Assembly: GCA_941918925.1 (NCBI GenBank)
Contig: OW799234.1
Coordinates: forward strand, 129,684,895-129,748,894
Source: Phyto melanocephala
Lineage: Eukaryota; Arthropoda; Insecta; Diptera; Rhinophoridae
Direction: 5' to 3'
Length of the DNA: 64,000 nucleotides
Position 1 is the first letter of the stretch. Each line of letters starts with the position of its first letter. A program made the position numbers and the translations under genes. The notes under the pieces are model-generated. The model searched no databases. It worked only from the letters and a program-made list of their open reading frames with translations, and was not told where the DNA came from. Positions 49,168 to 61,282 of this stretch are shown here, piece by piece.

Positions 49168-52100
49168 ATGAATCTCACATTAAGAGTGGGAAGAGGAGAA
49201 GGATGTCCTTTATTCAAAAGTATTTATCTTATCCCAATGCTGCTACTAATGATGGTTGTACTACAAGGTCTTAGCAAAAATAATGATGTGGAGTCGAAAT
49301 CATTTCAACATTCCAAGGTAAATACTAAAGAAAATCGCGCTGTGTCCCATGAAAAACTTGAAAGGAATTCCTAAGTTAACATCTAACATAAAAAATAAAT
49401 ATTAAGAAGAGTCAAGAACTGATTAATTTATACAGCATTCAGTGACAATAAGGGAAAAAATTAGTTCCTAAATACTGTTGTGAAATTTTATACAACCACC
49501 ACAAAAAAATTAATGTGGGAAATGTATATTCATTTAGTCATTCCGATTGTAACACAGAGAAATATTTAATTTAGACTTCATAAAGTATAAATTTTCTGAA
49601 TTCTGGTTAAATTTTATGACTACCTAGCTATGTCCTTCCGTTGACAGTATTAAAGATTTCGAACAGAAAAAGTAGCGGGATGAAATTTTTCCATTTTCTA
49701 TATATATAAAAGTGAAAAACTGTGTGTGTGTGTGTGTTTGTGTGTTAGCTATAGACTCCGAAACTGTGAGGCCGATCGGACTCAAACTTTGGGAAGTTGT
49801 TGTACACATTCCAGGGAGTGTTTACGGGTGGTAAAAAGTGGGCGGGGTTACGCCTATAAAAAATACGTTATCATTTTTAGCTACTTGCACTTGATCGAAT
49901 TTTCTGAAACTTTGCACACACATATTGAGCTCTCATGTTTATTTAATTTCGTCATTAGAAAAGTGGGCAGTGCCACGCCCATAAAAAGTTATACGTTTTA
50001 GCGTCTTGCACTTGATATTTATTTAGGATTTAGAATAATTGTTATTCATTAAGGGGCTTAGCAACGCGCCGTTCTTGGTTAGTATTTTTTATAAAACAAA
50101 AAAATTTGGTATTGAAAATGGACTAAATCAATATATTAGAAACAGAATTCTAGCTTGTAATGCAAATAAATTAATGTCTTTCTGACATCGAAAATAATAC
50201 GTTTGCATTCACAAGTATATTTCTTGCATAAATAATATGTTTCTTTAGGAATTTTTTTAAGTCCGTACATTATGAATAGAGTTATAGTTTAAAATTGAGC
50301 GAAAACTTATGCCGCACAGTGTCTTTTTTAAACTAATTGAAATTTAAAACGTCATAAAACCGACACAATTAGATGTACGATTCTAAAATAAAGCAAATAT
50401 AGATTTTGTATCAATATGTAATATGATAAACGAAGGGAAAATGACACGTCTGTTTTAATGCCCATTTCCCGTATAAGGCTTTATCTTAAAATCATATTAT
50501 TTCTATATGGATAAGAATTTTTCAAACCAAAAATTAAATATGTAATGGACTGTCCAATTTGCATTCAAATATTAAATACGTTATGTTAAGAGTAGGAGGT
50601 GCCATGCCCACATAAAGCCATTTTTATTTTTAAATTACCAAAGCTACCAAATTATACCCTTAAGTTTATGTAAAAATACAATAAATAGTAAACAGAGTGA
50701 GTAACTTAGAAGTCCCAAAATTTTTATTTTAAGACTAAAATTAGGAAATAAATAAATAAAAAATCTAAGTTACAAAGAAAAAACTGTTAATAGCAAAATA
50801 ATAAAATTTGTTCTACAAAAATACACAAAACTAGTGGTGCGTATTAAAAATACGGCACTACCGAATATAGTGCTCTTACCTGTCTTACTTTGTCAGAGTA
50901 ATTCCTGCTCATTTAATATAGAGTCCTTTATTTATTCATGATCTTTGTTCATAGAGAAATTATATGAGTTTTAGCCAATACGTTGTATGGAAAGTTAAAG
51001 TGAGCGTATCACCATTATCTTCTGGCATTACAATAGCGTTGAGCTTAAAGCTATGTATGCGATATATCAATGCTATACCTTAAATGCTGCCGGTACTATG
51101 AGCTTTTAAATTCAATGATAGAAAAATATGTTAGAAGTGGGAAATAAAGTAGGCGTATCACGTTAGTTTATGCTGATATAGAAAGCTTAGATATTTTAAT
51201 ATGAAGTCCTTAATTCTTCCAAAATCCTTGATGAATTAAAAATAGAAATTAATATGGCAGGTGGGCATAAAAGTGGGCGCGTCATCTTTTTTTCATAATA
51301 ACAAATTTAGAATCGTACAACCAAGTTTGTCAGTTTTATTACGTTTAAAATTTTAAATAGACCGAAGATATTAGGAATTTTAAAAGAAAGATACTTTCTT
51401 AATCTAGAAATACTTTACCTCTGTACGTCAATTCATTAAGACACAATCGCATTTTTTTCGATGTAAGAAGGACATTTTTTACCTATTCCTGCACTACAAG
51501 CTATAAAGCTCTTCCTTATATACCGATTTAGCCTATTTTCAATACCAAACATTACTTGTGTATTAGAAATATTCTGACAAAATATTCAACAGACAGACAG
51601 ACGGATGGATATAGCTAGAGGAGTCCCAGGACTCGCATCTTAAATGGATATTTCGTTGTACTACAAACAGACTGAAAACATTATTATACCCCTACACCAA
51701 TTTTTTGGCAGTGGGTAAAAAAATATTTTCATTTTATTTTTGCAGTCACTTTTCTTCTCATCAGGGCCAGTTTGCAATTCCTGTTTATCGAATAAATGCC
51801 TTTTTGAATATAATATCAATGGCTTAGAAGCCATTAAGCTCATTAGGTTTTGCTATTTTCTTTACTAAGGAACAATTTCATATTTTTTTTTAAGGTCCCA
51901 GTGCTAAAGAATACAGAACAAAGAGATATGTTAAAAATTTCAATAGACGCATCTCCTCTATATTTCTATCGCATATAAAAATATTTGGGGGATTCACAAT
52001 AGTGTCATAAAATCGTATGTCCTATAATAATAGCATGAAAAATTGAGACAATATTGTGAACAACCCCTCATAATTAGGTGTGCTATTTTGAATTTAAATC

Positions 52101-53816
52101 AGCTGATGTAAAACAATTATAAAAATAAATATTTTCTTTCATAATGCCAAAAACAAGTGAAAAAAAAAACAAAATAAAAGCCAGTTGTGCGAAAAGTACA
52201 TTTTAGATGGTGTAATGGCAGACTCAAATAAATAAATCACAAATAAATTAAATTTTGTTTGATTAACAAAAACAGCAGAGTCCTTAGCCGATCTTATTTG
52301 ACGCCGCCAGTGATTTGTTATCAAAAACTAGCAACTGCGTTTAAATTTGGATGTCGGCCCAATAAAACTATACAATTAACGGCGACGGCTTACAAAAACT
52401 ATTGCGGCTTGGCTTAGCCGTTTAACACAGGTCTCTGCTTAGTAAATACGACAGCACAATAAACGTAGCGTACAAAATTCTATTACTATAAGACACTTTT
52501 TGTTTGAAAAGTAACAACAAAATTTTTAAGCCATTGTAAAATTTTAGAACAATATGACTCTTAAAGCGATTAACATAAAAATTCTGAAAAATACTTTAAT
52601 TTATTCAAATATTGTATCAATATATTAAGCATTAAAATATTGGCATATGTTTCGGTATTTTTAAATTTATCACCTTTTTCCGGAATTGTTATAGTTGCTT
52701 ACGTTACGGTTTAGGAAAAGGTGGTCCACTTATGCTTGAAATCGGATATGTCCTGTGACACCTGTTCTGTGTTTTTCACAAGAGCACAAGACTTTTCTAT
52801 AGACCAAATTAGTATAAAATTGACATTATTATTTGAATACCACACAAGTGCCTTTTTTCGACAGTGGCATGAAGCTAAATCGGGCTAGAAATATGAAGGC
52901 ACTTTGTGCTGTTTTAAGAATTACAAAAGGCGTTTTTATAGACTCTCCGTAATATACATTTCTGTGCTTGATACCACAAATGCTTGACCACACCACCGGA
53001 TGGCTTGTCACACAAGCAACTTATTAGGGAATTTTATGTTTTTTTCTTCTCCGGTATGGTCCTTGAAGATTGTCTCATTTATCAAAATCGAATTATTTTT
53101 TTTTAATCAATTACATACAAAAAGAATTACATGTATTTAATATCCTTTTTTTCCGTCACCCAGAATCCTTGCATGCACTTACGACACCTTTAATATTTTA
53201 ATATTAATATTTTTTGTTTTTTAAATCTATTTTTTTTTTTCTAGGGAATACTGTGTTACTTGATATTGTTTTAAGTTTGTAACCATTTATTATAATTTTT
53301 AAGTATTTTTTTTTTCATTAATTTGTATTCCTCTTTCATTACATACATACATACACTGTTTCCTTTCATTATCAACTTAATTTGTGAATAAATAATAACA
53401 ACAACAAATATAATGATTAGAAACCCCTAAAACTTTGGCAAAGTTCTTCTTCATCTTTGATACAACTGCGTCATAAACGTGATACATTCGGCAATGAACA
53501 TCTACAAGACGACCAATATTACGATGATGATTATGACGTATTATCAGATAGCATCACCCAACCACCCACGATGAGTGATAAAATTTCCGCAACCGCAAAA
53601 CAAGTTGCACAAAGTTTCACAAATATGTGGCAATCATTAGCTGAGTCAATACGACATTGTATCGATGCGTTGCGTGGTCTCTTTAGTGAGGATATCGACA
53701 TAGAAGGCAACATGACTCCAGAGCAAGAACAACAATTACTTTCGGCTATAGAGCAGCAGTATCGTGCTAAGCATGAACACGATAATGAAGTTTTAATGAA
53801 TGTTTATGAAAATTGA
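49168..53816 (+). CDS. Secreted polybasic proprotein B (two exons, 181 aa)
   Basis: Exon 1 is 49168-49317, with an N-terminal hydrophobic segment (SIYLIPMLLLMMVVLQGLSK) and ending FQHSK at donor GTAAAT. Exon 2 is 53421-53816, entered in phase 0 after GATTAG. The 4.1-kb intron is filled with repeats. Exon 2 has LIQLRHKRDTFGNE (a cleavage-like RHKR site), an acidic DDQYYDDDYD stretch, then a helical C-terminus (PTMSDKISATAKQVAQSFTN, then MWQSLAESIR) that aligns with the end of protein A. The acceptor lacks a strong pyrimidine tract, but it is the only AG in the open stretch that gives the right phase. A second acceptor (TTTTTTTCTAG at 53244) leads only to ten codons and is a possible alternative end. 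Function unknown. Confidence 0.6.
49494..50885 (-). mobile_element. Helentron-like repeat in the intron of gene B (reverse)
   Basis: Same class as 32218-34567 and in the same direction: CATTCCGATTGTAACACAG and CATAAAGTATAAATTTTCTG at the left, CACTACCGAATATAGTGCTC and TTACCTG at the right. Another repeat is nested at 49695-50090. It is decayed and non-coding. Confidence 0.65.
49695..50090 (-). mobile_element. Nested repeat with TATATA/GTGTGT start
   Basis: TATATATATAAAAGTGAAAA, a GTGTGTGT run, ACTCCGAAACTGTGAGGCC and two GGGCGGGG / GCCACGCCC words lead to AGCAACGCGCCGTTCTTGG then TTAGTA. Reversed relatives of these words occur at 58985-59490. The outer ends resemble those of the repeat at 2381-3055 in reverse. 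Confidence 0.6.
50886..51722 (+). mobile_element. Helentron-like repeat fragment, opposite orientation
   Basis: It matches the body and 3' end of the copy at 20438-22886: GAGAAATTATATGAGTTTTA, AGTGGGCGCGTCA, AACAGACAGACAGACGGAT, ATATAGCTAGAGGAG and TACACCAATTTTTTGGCAGT. Together with 49494-50885 it makes a tail-to-tail pair inside the intron of gene B. Confidence 0.65.
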
Positions 53817-56024
53817 GTCTAAAGTTTGTATTTATATTTGTACGTACGTACATAAGTATTATTAAAGATTTTGGGTACGCAGTAAGTGAAATTGTAAAGA
53901 AAATATTAATTAAAACTTGGTTGCAAAAATGTCCATAAAAAATTGATTTTTATTCTTTCTTGGGTCAGTCTGAGTAAGTAGAAGAAGAAATGTTATTGAA
54001 TTTGGTTTTTATTATACAACAACTCCTGAAGTCTTTTTTTCCCAATATTTTTAATTATTCAATAATAAGGGTAATTAATTTCAAGTATAAATTAATTTTA
54101 AAATTAAAGGTTCATAAATTTAAGCTTCTAGAAAAAAAGTTTAATGGTCCTTTAATATTTTATTGATGGTCAGGAAAGTTATTGGCCTTTTTAAATTAAA
54201 ATTAAATTTTGACAAACACACTGTGAACTTTAAAATGATTTTATAACTTTTTTAAAGTTTATTTTAATAAAAACTTAAACAATTCAAACTAGCTAGTCAA
54301 TCATGTACCTTTAAAATTTTTAAAGCATTAAATATGACGTTTTTATTTAAAGTTCGACATACACTTTAGAACATAAAGTATTTTTGCAGTCCTATTCCGA
54401 AAAATAACTGTATTTGTCAAACATATTAGTCACCCGGTTAGAACAATATCTTGCTCTAATTGACTAAAAGAAAAAATTAAATTGGTGATAGGATTTGAGA
54501 TCCGCGATCCTCACGTTAAGAAAAAACCCTTCGTAATTGCTTTGCAAAAATACTTTATATTTAACGGTAAATGGTGAACTTATTTTGCCTCCAACATGGT
54601 ACAGTTGTATATACAGTCTTTCTCTACAAATATTTCTGTGGCTTGGAGCTAAAAGGGCCAATGTCAAGATATTTACTTTTGAGAAAATTGGAATTGTACT
54701 TTAACTTTTATAGATGCTTTAATAGTGACATTGGCCAGCATTTTATTTATGAAGCTGTTCTGGGTTCAGTATGACTTAAGCTGTTTTACCATAATGAAAA
54801 AGAGCAAGAAAACATATCTAATGCAATTATTAACTCAAAAGCGCAAAAAAGTGTTATTGTCGCTTTTAGCTCCAGGCCACAGATTTATAGTGACATATGC
54901 GAGGGAGATCAGTAAATGGCCTTAATGCAAAAAAGAAGAAATAAATAAGTAGCAGGATTTCATGTACTAGATTTTATAAATTAAAATATTTCCTAGACTA
55001 CATTATATTTTTTAAACTGTTTCAAGTTTATTCTTTCATTATCACAAATAAAAAAATTAAATTTTTTCATATGAAAAATGAGAAATTAAAAAAACGAAAA
55101 ATAGTTCTGTAAATTTCAATTGAATTAAATATAATTGCTGTTACAATTATTATCACCCATATCGCAATGAATTAAATAAATTTTTAACACAATTTTTAAA
55201 AAAAAAAATTAATAAAACTAATCATTAACTACTTACATACAATTGCTTTTGAGTGTATTTACCTCTAAGCATAATCTATTGAAGCACATAAGAGATTTTG
55301 AGCAAAACGAATGATCTCAATTAGTAGAGTATTTTTTTTTATATAAAGTTTAAAATTCAAGTAGTAGAGTGTTAAGTAACATACTTTGATGAAAGCAAAA
55401 TCTGGCAAAACTGACACAGGAAACACTAACTTTAACGGAAAAGATTTTCATAAATAAATCAAATAGAATTTTATTTTATTTTACTAAAAAATGTATTATT
55501 GATTCCTGCATAAAAATTGGAAATTAATTGTAAATCGAGCAATTCAAAGCTTATTCAGTTAATGGTAAGCTAGATATAATAAAGCAACTTTTTAGTGGAT
55601 GTTTTCTGTAAAGTTGAAATCGTATATCAGGGATGGAAAAAATATTATCGTTCTATTAAATAAAAAGAAGGATATATGTATATTTATGAATCGCATTTTA
55701 AAGGGTATAAAAACAACAAACATAAACATAAATATAAAAAAATATTTATAAAGTAATTTTTCAATATCAAAATGAAAATCTCATTCCCCATCCCTGCATA
55801 AATAAACGAAATCATGTAGCAAATTTTGAAATTATACTTCCTGATCAGCTGTATGAATATGACTTGGAACAATTGCTCTTAATTTAAAAAGATGCAGTAA
55901 CCATCATTTTGATGTTTACTTACAATTTTTCAAAGTTTTAACTTAATATGTATCAGAATACAGCCACCGATATATGAGCAGCTTAAAGGAATGAAAACTA
56001 AAGACGACTAAAGCTAAAATCAAA
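53817..56024. other. Spacer between genes B and C; no gene seen
   Basis: AT-rich. At 55560-55650 a reversed copy of the CATCCCTGATATACG element (34885, 48385) is present (CGTATATCAGGGATGGAAAA). Open frames near 54464-54925 are low in coding character and overlap on both strands. Confidence 0.45.
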
Positions 56025-56670
56025 ACAAGTAACAGTGCTATATTCGGCCGTGCCGAATCTTATATACCCTTAACAACGTGTAGTCATGCAATAACAATTG
56101 TTTGTATCACCATTCATCTCATATAAAATACGTACATACATGTAAAAAACATACCAAAAAAAAATTACAAAAAAAAATAATTACAAGAAAAAAAATATTT
56201 TAAAAATAAAAAAAAAATAATAAAAATATTAAAAAAAAATATATTAAAAAAATAATAAAATATAAATAATATATTAAATAAAATAAAATAAATTTTTTTT
56301 GGCTCAGCTAAAATTCGATGCCACGTGTACTTTAACCAAGTATGTATGTACGTTGTTGTTGTAATTGTAAAAAAAACGAGGTGGCCGTCGTTTTTTGCTC
56401 ATATCTCAGAAATTTCAATAGCAATTCATTTCTGGATATTTCAAAGAGATTGATACCATATAGAGATCTGAGAAACATATAGTTGCTTCTAAAAGTTGAC
56501 TTCAACCAACACACGGACAGACGGACAGACGGTCAGGGCTTAATCGACTCCTCTATTCATAAGCTTTCAGAAAATATATGCTTTATGTGGTCGGAAATGA
56601 AAATTGTAGAAATTACAAACGGAATGACAAAGCTATATATACCCTTGTGCACCACAGGTGAAGGGTATAA
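56025..56670 (+). mobile_element. A-rich Helentron-like repeat, copy 3
   Basis: It starts CAAGTAACAGTGCTATATTC with CGGCCGTGCCG and TATACCCTTAAC and ends GTGAAGGGTATAA. The A/T-only block, GGCTCAGCTAAAATTCGATG, GTATGTATGTAC, ACACGGACAGACGGACAGAC and GGTCGGAAATGAAAATTGTA are in the same order as in copy 1. Confidence 0.8.
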
Positions 56671-57282
56671 TAATAAAACAATTACACTTGAGTGAATTAT
56701 CAATTAATTCCTGCAAAATATATTAAGTGAAGTTAAAAGTTTTCCATATTGTCACCGAAATAAGTTTCATATTTTGGCATGAAAACATTCTTCGCAAGGT
56801 AACACTGTTTTGTAGCTACAATTTTTTGAAAACACATTAATTACAAGTCGTTTTTGTTTTTATTGAAAACTACATAAATTAAATTAATTGTTAAAATAAG
56901 GCAACACATTCAATTGTATAAAACGTCAAACACACCTGTGAATACCCTTAGGGCTACAGAAAATTCAAACTTAAAATTTAAAAATTGCATGCACCAAATA
57001 AAATGTATGAGTACATTTTGCCCTGACAAAAGATGAGATGAAAATCTTTCGATACTAAATTAAACAAAAAAAAAACAAAAAAAAAACAAATCATATAATT
57101 TATAAAAACTAAACAAAATATGACATAAAAAATTAAAACAAAATCAACCTAAACATGCATTAAAGCTAAAATAAATTTAATAAATTTATATAAATTAAAT
57201 TGACAGGCTTAAGGCAGCCAACATTTACAGGCAACACAGGAAATACTAGAGTAGATTAAATATAAACCAACCGACTTCGAGT

Positions 57283-58011
57283 ATGAAATGTATAAAATTT
57301 TTCACAATTTTCAATATATTATTCTTAAATGATTATGTTTGTGGAAAGCCGCAGGTTGGTTTAAGACCAGTTTTTTCTTTTATACAAAATTTAATTGAAT
57401 TCAAAAAAAAAATATTTTTTTAGGGCTTGCAAGAAGCCGCCATATTGGCTGTAGCTCAAATAAAGGATACATTCGATAATGGTGGTGCCGTCGATGATAC
57501 AAAACGTTTTACATTTCTCGGAACTGAAGTGGAAAATAATATCAAAATTGGATTTAATGATGCCATAAAATCTAAACGCAGTATTGAAGAATTGCATTTT
57601 GATAAATCAATAGAGTTGACAAGAAATAGACGTTCTACAGACTATTCTTCTTCATCATCATCATCATCTTTTGAATCAGAGGATTTAGAGAGACGTAAAC
57701 GATCTAACAATTTAACTACAAATATTGTAAATTCCAAAGAAGACTTAAGATCAAAACGAGCCGCTGATGATGAGAATTTAGATAATGAAGATGATATTAC
57801 AAATGACGAAAATCATATTGATGATCAAAATGAAGAATATGATTATTATGATGACTATTCTTTATCATCGTCTTCATCGTCCTCTTCTTCTTCCTCGTCA
57901 GAAGAAAAGGAAACTGCTGATATAACCAAGAGGTCTGCCTCACCCCCTTCAAAATATAAAAAGTCTAAGTTCACCGATGATATTATGAAAATTTATTTAC
58001 AACAGAAGTAA
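57283..58011 (+). CDS. Secreted polybasic acidic/Ser-rich proprotein C (two exons, 219 aa)
   Basis: Exon 1 is 57283-57354 (MKCIKFFTIFNILFLNDYVC, then GKPQ), exon 2 is 57424-58011. The 69-nt intron has donor GTTGGT and acceptor TATTTTTTTAG and is phase 0. The intron follows KPQ exactly as in gene A. The mature part starts GLQEAAILAVAQIKDTFDNG and contains six basic cleavage-like sites (KSKRS, RNRRS, RRKRS, RSKRA, DTKRF, ITKRS). These are separated by short acidic or Ser-rich segments, including two long Ser runs and an EEYDYYDDYS stretch. The likely fate is cutting by furin-like convertases into several peptides, or an extracellular low-complexity protein. The helical C-terminus shared by A and B is not present. 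Function unknown. Confidence 0.8.
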
Positions 58012-58479
58012 TTCATTTAAAATACAGTAAAAAAGTAAAACATTATAAGGTCAGAAAGAATATAATAAATGTGAGAAAAAAATTTAAATTTAAGTTTTCA
58101 TATACCACATATATAAGTATGCATACATACATTAACTCTATCATTAAACTATTTAATGTCCAAGAACGCGATTAAAGATTTAAGTAATACAGAATTTTGA
58201 TGTTAACAATCAAACATGGTACGAACCAAACGTGTGACAGTTTCACTAGATGACAATACAATAATTAAGGGTTGAGTAATACAAAAAAATGTGGTTTTAT
58301 AGGGATTACCTTTAGAACATTACCACCGTAAAAATAATGAAACAGAGCTTTTAGTTAAAGAAAAATTTTGGTATTTTTAGAAAAATATATCCTTTTGCTG
58401 AATATTTGGCTATAAATTATATAAATAATTGAAAATTTTTTTACTTAAAAATAAGTTAAAATCCTATAGTTGAACTTGA

Positions 58480-59500
58480 CGAATCTAATAATACCCACCA
58501 CCATCATGTACACAGATATTGTAGCCACATTCTATATTCTATATTCTACTATATTCTATATTCTACTAGTCAAGGCCTTTCATTTTATATCAATATTTTG
58601 GGGGTTTAAAGGGGTGTAGGCAGTTTAACTAGTTACTATATCACTACCCCGCAAAAAAAAAATTTGAAGTAGTGCACAGCGAATTACATTTACAAAACTT
58701 CTAAATCAATTGTGTAAGAGCATTCATTTTAAATGACTTCCTGAATGCGAAATAATTTGACATAAATGAAGTGCTTAAAAATGAATGCAACATCATGCAA
58801 AATATCTAACAAATTCAACTCATGAAACATCCGATGCTTTTCATCATTCATGAGCTCTATGTACTTATTAGAATGGAGTGCATTTCCTTCTATATATTAT
58901 CATGTTAATGTTTAAATAATTATTGTTTTCACCTCAATTTAATTAATTCGTCACCAGTTGAACGACTGCATAATCAGCATTCTGAATTATAATTGAATAT
59001 AAAAATTATAACTTTTTTATGGGCGTGATACTGCCCACTTTTCTAATCACGAAACTGTATAATCATGACAGCTCAATATGTGTGCAAAGTTTAAAAAAAA
59101 ATCGGTCAAGTGCAAGTAGCTAAAAATTATAACTTATTTTTATGGCGTAGCCCCACCCACTTTTAACAGTATATAATTAAGTTTAAAATTTGTAAACAGA
59201 ATAGTCCTACTATAACATCAAACTGCTATTGATTAACTTAATATTTCGCTCGCGATCTTTAGGTCTTGTCGAATACATATTTGTTGTTGGTTTTTTTTAT
59301 ATGAACAAAAAATCACATGTTGACATGAAAAGTCATAACTCACGACCGCGTCGATCGATTTCTTCAGATTAACCATCTACACGACCATAGGAACAAACTC
59401 TAAAAATTTCATCGAATTCGGTTAGACTGTTCGCGAGTTATAAAGTCACAACGCACTTGCAACAATTTTTTATATATATACATAGGTATTAGATTAGATT
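58480..59500. repeat. Cluster of repeat fragments
   Basis: At 58488-58620 lies a truncated repeat start (AATACCCACCACCATCATGT) followed by an 11-bp tandem TTCTATATTCTA array. At 58985-59490 is a reverse relative of the repeat nested at 49695 (TTTTTATGGGCGTGATACTG, CAATATGTGTGCAAAGTTT, TCGGTCAAGTGCAAGTAGCT), ending in TATATATATACATAGGTATT and TTAGATTAGATTAGATTAAG. Non-coding. Confidence 0.6.
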
Positions 59501-60289
59501 AGATTAAGTCTGGTAGTCAAGCCCTTTCCTCTGGTAATTTTAAGTTTTAGTTTCTAACTGATTTATCAGATTATCTCAGCAATAGTTTTCGAGACTACTT
59601 TTTGTATTTATTTTGGTGTCTTTGGTGTGTGCGAAAATTAATTAAAAGCCGTGTGTCCAAAAAATTTTACGAATAGCCCAATTAGGAGGTATTGGCAAAT
59701 CACGTCTCTAAACCAATTTTTTGTTTTAATCACACATGTACACAGTGAAAGAAGATTTTAACTTAATTTTGAAGATTTTTAAATGAAAATAAGATCTGGA
59801 GATGTTTTTCCCAAATTTATATTTTTCGAATTTAGTTACAACACACACAGTGAAATGAATTTATATATGTATATCAACTTGACGTTATCTCACTAAAAGA
59901 ACAACGTTTTGTACAGAATTACCATTTGCTTAAATTGAATTCATCCATGTCGTTGGAAAAAATTTTGTGCAGAAAAACTTATTTAAAGAGTTTTTGCAGC
60001 ACGATTCCATAAAATTCCAAATCAAATACATATGGCTACGCTTACATTTAGCAAATATTTACATGTGATTTTTGTTACCCAAAATGTTGTCAAAACATGC
60101 TAAGTCCAATTTTGTCTTGACAAATAATTTGTTTAAAACAGTTATAAAGTTAAAATTAAAATGTGGTCTTTAACACAAAAAAGATATTGAACATCTTTGA
60201 CAAAGCTCGTATTTTTGTGAGTAGAAAATTTCGAATTTTTTAAAATTAAAGATTTCGAAAAATAGGGAGATTAAATAAAGAATGATGTA

Positions 60290-60480
60290 TTCATTGGTTA
60301 CTGTGCTGTACCATGGTGTAGTTATATAGATGATAGCAATTCGGAGTGGATTTTTCGCAAGAAGAGAGCGAATATACGAGATTCTGACTTATGGAAAGCA
60401 GCAGCTAATGTATTGAGTACCTACTTTAACATACCGTTTGTTGTAAAGAGGATTCTTATCTTGACCCGATATACATTATT
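60290..60480 (+). pseudogene. Possible zinc-finger (THAP-like) coding relic
   Basis: A frame with non-random composition reads GYCAVPWCSYIDDSNSEWIF, then RKKRANIRDSDLWKAAANVL. CxVPxC followed by an aromatic-rich stretch and LWxxAA recalls the start of a THAP domain. After a shift, FCCKEDSYLDP follows, but the required C-x2-H pair is not intact. No start or splice sites fit. It is probably a remnant of a transposon or a lost gene. Confidence 0.25.
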
Positions 60481-61251
60481 AGCAAAAAAGTTTTACTAGC
60501 TGGTCCAATAAAAATTTTTCCGAATTTAATAAATGACTTTCAAAATTTATATGACTAATTTAGACTTAAATAAAAATTTTTCAATTTTCGGAGTTGTTTC
60601 TGTAAAAGAGTTTTGCAAACAATTTAAAAAATTAATGAACTAATAGTGAGCTAAATTCCAATCCAAAGCTATTCTGCTTTTAATTTTATATACTAGCCGA
60701 GATAAACTACAAATGTGTACAACCATGTTATGCTTCCCTAACTGTAATTGCATTAAGTTGTAATATAAATATTAATTTTAAATTATGTACATATGAGTGT
60801 ACCGATAAAGAGGTCTGATGATGATTTCGTAGCTGATTACACTCCACTGATATTGGTATAGTTTTTAAAGATTCTTTAATGATTTTAGTTTAATTTAATA
60901 AATGTTTTTAGGAAGTTTAATAATAGAAAATTGAACTTAAGCCAATATATACATAAATGGTTTACAATATATATTTTTATAAAATTAGGATTTCTATTTC
61001 GACATATAAAGATTTTTTTAAAAAATGTATGGCACCACTGCTAATGTCAATAAGTTGTAATCAACGGTTGCCTTAAATGTCAACACGAGCTAGTCGATCA
61101 CTCATATTTAAGTGGAAATGTGAAATATAGGTGGCAAAGGGATTGCAAATTTAAACTATCGGAGCCTTATCATTATTCAGTTGAATTCCCCACTGCGTAG
61201 TCAGTCTCCTTTTATTAAACCCTGCTATGATTTTTAACGTTTACCCTTCAC

Positions 61252-61282
61252 TCTCTCTCTTTCTCTCTCTCTACTATATTCA
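61252..61282. repeat. CT microsatellite
   Basis: CTCTCTCTCTTTCTCTCTCT-type run of about 30 bp inside the long intron of the Q-rich gene, 330 bp from the first exon. GA/CT runs can bind GAGA factor in flies, so it could be regulatory; this is inference only. Confidence 0.5.

Noticed and set aside
53244..53280. Strong pyrimidine tract and acceptor (TTTTTTTCTAG) as the second exon of gene B
   Set aside because: Leads to only ten codons in phase 0 before a stop; the exon at 53421 has coding composition and matches protein A, so it is preferred.
54464..54925. Overlapping short frames on both strands
   Set aside because: Mutual overlap, no signal peptide or motif, AT-driven composition.
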